This document shows, in pieces, positions 59,120-64,000 of a stretch of 64,000 nt of DNA. The stretch covers positions 558,001 to 622,000 of the forward strand of contig MU385721.1 in the NCBI GenBank assembly GCA_022497155.1. Reading direction: 5' to 3'. The notes below the pieces were generated by a model. The model saw only the letters and a program-made list of their open reading frames with translations, was not told the origin of the DNA and did not search any database. Both the position numbers and the translations under genes were made by a program. Position 1 is the stretch's first letter. Each line of letters opens with the position of its first letter. The DNA comes from Whalleya microplaca (taxonomy: Eukaryota > Ascomycota > Sordariomycetes > Xylariales > Xylariaceae).

Positions 59120-62100
59120 AACCTGGAAGAAGCTCGAGGAGTGCGAGGCAAATGAGGACACGATTGCTCTGAAGCTGAAGCAATCCTAGTTCTCACGCAA
59201 ACGCAATTGGCTGTTTTCCGTTTCCTTTCTCTTTCCTTTCCTAACTTCGGGTTTACGCGCGAAGTCGACGAGGCTGCTGATGCGCGCGGCGTGATGAGGG
59301 GCACAAGAAACACACGCGTTTGTTTTTGTCGTCTTTTTTTGTTGTTGATGTCCGGCGAGTCAAAAACCCGAGATCCGGAAACTCAATGGTGTCCTGATTA
59401 TTCCTCCGCGTCTGTTACCCGACCTGACGACAATATTGACGCCAGTGCTGTTGATGGATTGTCGCGCGACGAAACACTAGACGATGCAATTCCTAACAAG
59501 GAAAAGGGAAAAAAAAGATAGCGGCGATGAGGGGAACGGTGTTTTTGGGGTAAGAATTGGGGATTGAATGGAGCTTGTGGATGAATGTAGTTCGTGAGGC
59601 TCCTAACCCAGTAGCAGAGGAAGATGGGACTGATGGGGGTCCAAAAGGTGTTTGTAAAGTGGAGAATTTGGGACCCAGGTGGTCGAGGGTATGAGGTGTG
59701 GTGGGCTTCTTATTTCACCCGAATCAAGCAATTTTTTTTTTCTCTTATCCCCTTGTGAAAGGAAACGAGGGTCTTCCGCGCCGTGGAAATTGAGTTCGGT
59801 AGTCTGATTGGGGGAGAAGGCTTGTCAGAATCTTGTTTGGCTGCGTGTCCAGAAGATCAGAGGTGCAGTGCAGGTACAAGTACAAGAGAGCAGGAGCGCG
59901 CACGTAGAGAGTGGGCAGAGAAAAAGTGGGTGTTGAATGCCGAGAAGAACCGTTTAATCGGTGATAGAAGGGGAGAGGTGATTATAGTAAAAATGGCGGC
60001 GGGCAAGTGGATGCTTTTTGAATGATGAATGGATGACGGCGAGCCTTCGAGAATTTGATGCATGCAAATGCAAGTCAAATTTGTGAAAGTGGGTGTGCAG
60101 AGTGTGTGTGTGCTTGTGTGCTTGTGTGCTGTGTGTGTGTGTGTGTCAAGGTTTGGGCTCGGGTGGAAGAAGGAGAAAAAAATAATATTGGAAAATAATG
60201 GGTGGATGCAAGTGGGCGGATGATGCGAGGGGGGTACCTTGAGCCGACACCGTATTTGTATGGTGACAGATGTTGTTGAATCGTGGCAAGTGGAGAGGTA
60301 CACAAGAGTTTTCGGGAAGGGGGGGGTACGTGCCGTAAATGCGTCGAACGATAAGGAGGGAGCGAAGAAAATAGTAGGAATAATAAGAGCAAGTAAAAAT
60401 AAAAACAAAATAAAAATTGGAAATATTATGTACTGCCCTGCTTGCCGTACTGCGTATGGAAAGACTTCACTCACCTTAAATCTAAGGGATCCACCGGATT
60501 GTGCGCCCCTCAGAAAAAATAGTTGCACGTGGATACGAGCCGTCTACTTTGTATTTCCTATTCTACAGGCGGTCAGTGGGCAGGAAACGACAATTCCGTC
60601 GATGTTTCTTGCCAACGCGGTATGAGTCCGCTCGGGTACTTTTTCGTCAATGGGGAAAGGCGAGAGAGGCGTTAGTCGAGTCAGACACGGGAGGGGAGAG
60701 TCGATAGAAGAGGACGAGGGAGAAGAGGAGAGAAGAAGAGACCGAGTGGTAGAGAAGGCGAGGATGGAAAAGCCGTCAGGTAAATACCAAGTTTAGGGAA
60801 GTGGGAGGAAAGAAATTCCCAAGCACAATCAAATCAGTCAGTTAATTCAGCAATTCACTGCAATCGCGAGTCGGGGGACTTTGACACGCAGGAGTCAGTC
60901 AGGGTTCTGAGGAAGGAGACAGACAACACATGTACATGTACATGGTACAATGGCTTGTATTGGTGCCTATGCCTCAACCGAAGCCCATTATGTTTATTAT
61001 ATTCATTATGTTTGTAACCCAAAATGCCAAGCCTGGAATTAGTACTGTATGCGGTTAGCAAGCCCCCCACCGCCTAGTGAATAGCTACCTCACATGCGTA
61101 CCCAAGTAGCAGCAGGTAGTCGTATTGTGCAGCTCTGCTGTTCCTTGTTAGCACATGCGATTTGCTTTCCATTATGGCCATTGTGTCTCCCATTGGAAAC
61201 TCACCTACATCCATACCTACAATGCCTGCGATGCCTGCTTGCTGCATACCTACCTAATATACTTTATACCTGTTGCGTATTACTACTGTGTAGGTTAAGT
61301 TTGGCGTGTGTATGTGATGTGGTGCATGTGTCTGTGTCTTGTCTGCCTGTGTCTGTCTGTGACATGTGCGTATGTATTCTATATTCTGTCTCCTAATCCG
61401 GACGTGTCTACGAAATATCTTACTTACATACTTACCTCGACCTATCTACCTACCTGCCTGCCTCCTGACTTGGCTTCGTCTTCGTCCGATCTGCCATGCG
61501 TTTCATTGGAATCTATCACTGCCTCGCAAGCAGTGCTGTGCTTTGATTCGGAGCCCTTGGCCCATTGATCCTTTCCAGCCAGAGATGGTTGAATCTTATA
61601 GGGCCGGCTATGTTGCCGCCTTAAGCCACAATACAATACACCTGACTTGTCACCACTCGCCTCTTTACCTGCTTTAGGTCAATGAGATGTGAGAAATCTT
61701 CTCGTGTTGAATGAAGGCGTCGCACAACACGATTTTTCCTGTATTGTTCGAGTTGTAAAGGAGGTGGTAGTATATTATATTAGGCCGCCACTACGTGGTT
61801 GCGTGTCTAGTCGACCAGCCCTTGCGTTATCGTGGGATTTATTCTGTATTTTGATGGTCATCCGACTTTGAACCGTTGCTTGACGAAACGGGGCCGACCA
61901 AAACCAATCTCTACGTACTCTGTTGAACCATAAACCCTGTGAACCCTGAACCATGGAAACGCGAACCACTGCCCAGGCCGTGATGGGAAAGAAACATATA
62001 CTTCAATACATTTGTGCGGTCACATCTGACGCGCATACCATGCATATCTTTCCAATATCATACGGTTAATTCCGGATTGTTTTCACCCTTCATCTCATCA

Positions 62101-64000
62101 TCCCACTACCACGTATGGTCACTTGGGAATAGTACTATGTCTTTGTAGTTTCAGGCAATGAGTGAACGGTCGTCGCATTCATACAATGAAATACATACCA
62201 TAATTCGAATGTCTATATATATGTATATGGTGTGCAATAGCGCCGGCGGTCAGCTTGGCAGTAGGTACATACATATACGTATGTTATTAGCATGTAACGT
62301 GCTTTGCGCCTATCTCATATTTTACGATTGGATGGACGCCCTTTTTCATTTGATCAGCCGTGGCAGATGGGAGTAGCCAATAGTGGACAGGTACTCCATC
62401 CATAGAGCTTTTTTCCGATCGGGATGCTCTAGGTCGTCCGATCTCACATTCTCGATATAATGATGACCCGTCTGTCTTGTGGTACATGATAAATAGACTT
62501 CCCGGTGGGCTTTGGTGGCTGACATTCATGGCAGAGACTTTCAAAATATGAATTAATAAGGGCTTCAAGGTGAGGCGTCATGACCCTAGGGGATATCTAT
62601 TTACCTCCATGTATATATACATGTACTGTGTGCGTATGATATGCCGTATTGCCTGCCGGCACACCAACCTCTCGAGGGATTGAAACACATTTCCGCGGTA
62701 TACCCGTAGTACACGACTCAGGTAAACTAAGACTATGAATGAATCAGTCATCAGTGTGCCTAGGTTCTTGGACGTCAAGCTGCAATGCATGCTTTGTGTC
62801 GAGTACAACCTGTCACATTTTCTGCGGCCACGGCGCTCTTGTCATAAAACGTCAGCTCGCTAAATTGGGACGTTTATATAATAAGAGTATAGATGCTGTT
62901 GTTGTCGCTTATGTAGCTAGTCGTGTAAACAAATCACAGATAGTTTCTAGGCGAGGCCAACTGCACGAGTATCAATCTTCCGGAATCCTGGTTATTGGTA
63001 TTGGTACGAGGTACTCTCGAGTATACTTTGTGAATAAGGGCTGATTTACAACTAGGTCATCTAGATCGCTACGTTTTGCTTGATATTGCTATAGCCGCCC
63101 TCGAGTTTTTCGTTTGATCAGCAAGAGTTGCCCCAGGTACCTGGCTAAGAAGTTTCTTATAGCCCTCTCAAGAAATTCATAGTCGATAGGTGCTTTGAAG
63201 ACAACTACAGAGCGCTCCATTGCCGAAAGCTAGAGCAATAAAGGTGGAGTTTTCTCGGCCTCCTTCACAAACGACCAGGATCGGGGATGCAAAGACTAGA
63301 GTTGATCAATGAACATGTCACGAGCCTACGAATTTCTCGATATACCATCTACTCATGGCTAGCATTGTGATGAGCCGGGACGGCCATCGCCTTGCACAAC
63401 GGCTACGGCACATCGATGAGATTTACGTGCTCATAGATGAAACCCAACGAGTATTGAGCGTTACACAAAAGCTTCGAAGCAGTATGGGTTCATGGACTAC
63501 GCAGTGCTGTGTAGACGTACGTACGGCGAGACCCACGAGTCAAGCGAAACAAACCCAAAACAATCAGAACCCTTCCTACAGGCTACAGCAGTATGTAGAT
63601 GGACCCCGGAATATGCCCCTAGCACTCGCCAAGACTGCCGGCCTTCTGCCCGACTCAGGACGAGAATAGCAAACCCAAGCTGAGAGAACCAGGAAACGTT
63701 CCTTGATCACAAAAGGATTCACATAACAAACCCTGATACTCGGTATCAGACTTCGAAGCTGTCATGTACGTGTAGCGTTCGATTGGATTGTTCCGGCCCA
63801 AAGGCATTGCAACTACCATCTTTCATTTGCTATTTGGCACCAAGAATAGAACAAACCTGTCACGGTTGATCTTGCGTTGGCAATGGGGGAGCTTTTTTTG
63901 TCCGAGTCGGTCTACCATCTAGGCAATTTTGATGACAAAGCTCTTCCTCTTACATAACACTCCAGACTCATAGCAGAGAGATGATTTGAGAGACTCACCA
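59120..64000. other. Long upstream/intergenic region, no supported gene
   Basis: The first ~1.5 kb, rich in purine runs and containing a GT-rich stretch at about 60097-60150, is the promoter and leader side of the transcription factor, whose upstream regions are often long. From 61 kb to the end I found only short frames (for example 61094-61677 plus and 63355-63669 plus) without family likeness. A gene starting just beyond 64000 cannot be judged. Confidence 0.5.

Noticed and set aside
61094..61677. Overlapping 86-103-codon frames
   Set aside because: Cys/Leu/Tyr-rich translations of CT-rich low-complexity DNA, no family likeness.
63355..63669. 104-codon open frame near the window end
   Set aside because: Begins at an ATG but has no recognisable motif and no adjoining exons; not supported.
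1..64000. tRNA, rRNA, CRISPR or bacterial defence-type systems
   Set aside because: No convincing A/B-box tRNA pattern, rRNA segment, or spaced direct-repeat array was found by eye; the window is eukaryotic.

Overview
The window comes from a filamentous ascomycete (Pezizomycotina, most likely Sordariomycetes). Genes are separated by 0.3-5 kb of non-coding DNA. They carry many short GT-AG introns of about 45-100 bp, and the gene content is typically fungal (Egt1, Rrg7, 2EXR, Cox19, a C2H2 plus fungal-specific transcription factor). I rebuilt exon structures by hand from splice signals and family conservation. Each intron-containing model below gives an exon sum divisible by three with an open frame.

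Layout. 0.7-3 kb: MCT-type transporter (+). 3.2-5.8 kb: mitochondrial fused succinyl-CoA synthetase-like protein (-). 6.5-7 kb: COX19 (-). 8-8.8 kb: secreted Cys-rich protein (+). 12.6-16.2 kb: ergothioneine synthase Egt1 (+). 17-18.2 kb: eIF2B alpha (-). 20.8-21.5 kb: 2EXR protein (-). 23-24.4 kb: tRNA-guanine transglycosylase (+). 26.3-26.8 kb: charged fungal protein (+). 27.3-28.2 kb: Rrg7-like nuclease-fold protein (-), divergent from MED21 (+, 28.5-29.1 kb). 29.3-30.2 kb: SDT1-type HAD nucleotidase (-). 31.2-34 kb: 925-residue disordered protein (+). 34.8-35.6 kb: wrecked F-box/DUF6546-type gene. 37.3-37.65 kb: MITE. 38.9-39.7 kb: cluster of simple repeats. 40-43.4 kb: multi-KH RNA-binding protein (+). 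45.3-46.8 kb: AANAT-like acetyltransferase (+). 49.3-51.5 kb: NOG1 (-), divergent from URA5-type orotate phosphoribosyltransferase (+, 52.1-52.8 kb). 53.7-54.1 kb: 76-residue membrane protein (+). 56.1-59.1 kb: AmdX-like transcription factor (-). 59.1-64 kb: no gene that I can support.

The genes are mostly independent housekeeping genes and do not form a metabolic cluster. Several concern mitochondria (SCS-like, Cox19, Rrg7), nucleotide or RNA metabolism (TGT, OPRT, SDT1-like, NOG1, eIF2B alpha, KH protein) and transcription (MED21, the C2H2 factor). I saw no rRNA, tRNA, CRISPR array or bacterial-type system. The most unusual items are the SCS-like gene (an 8-nt microexon, a GC-AG intron and a degenerate ATP-grasp half), the TA-flanked MITE, the F-box relic with RIP-like stops, and an over-represented intergenic palindrome ACCTAGGT.
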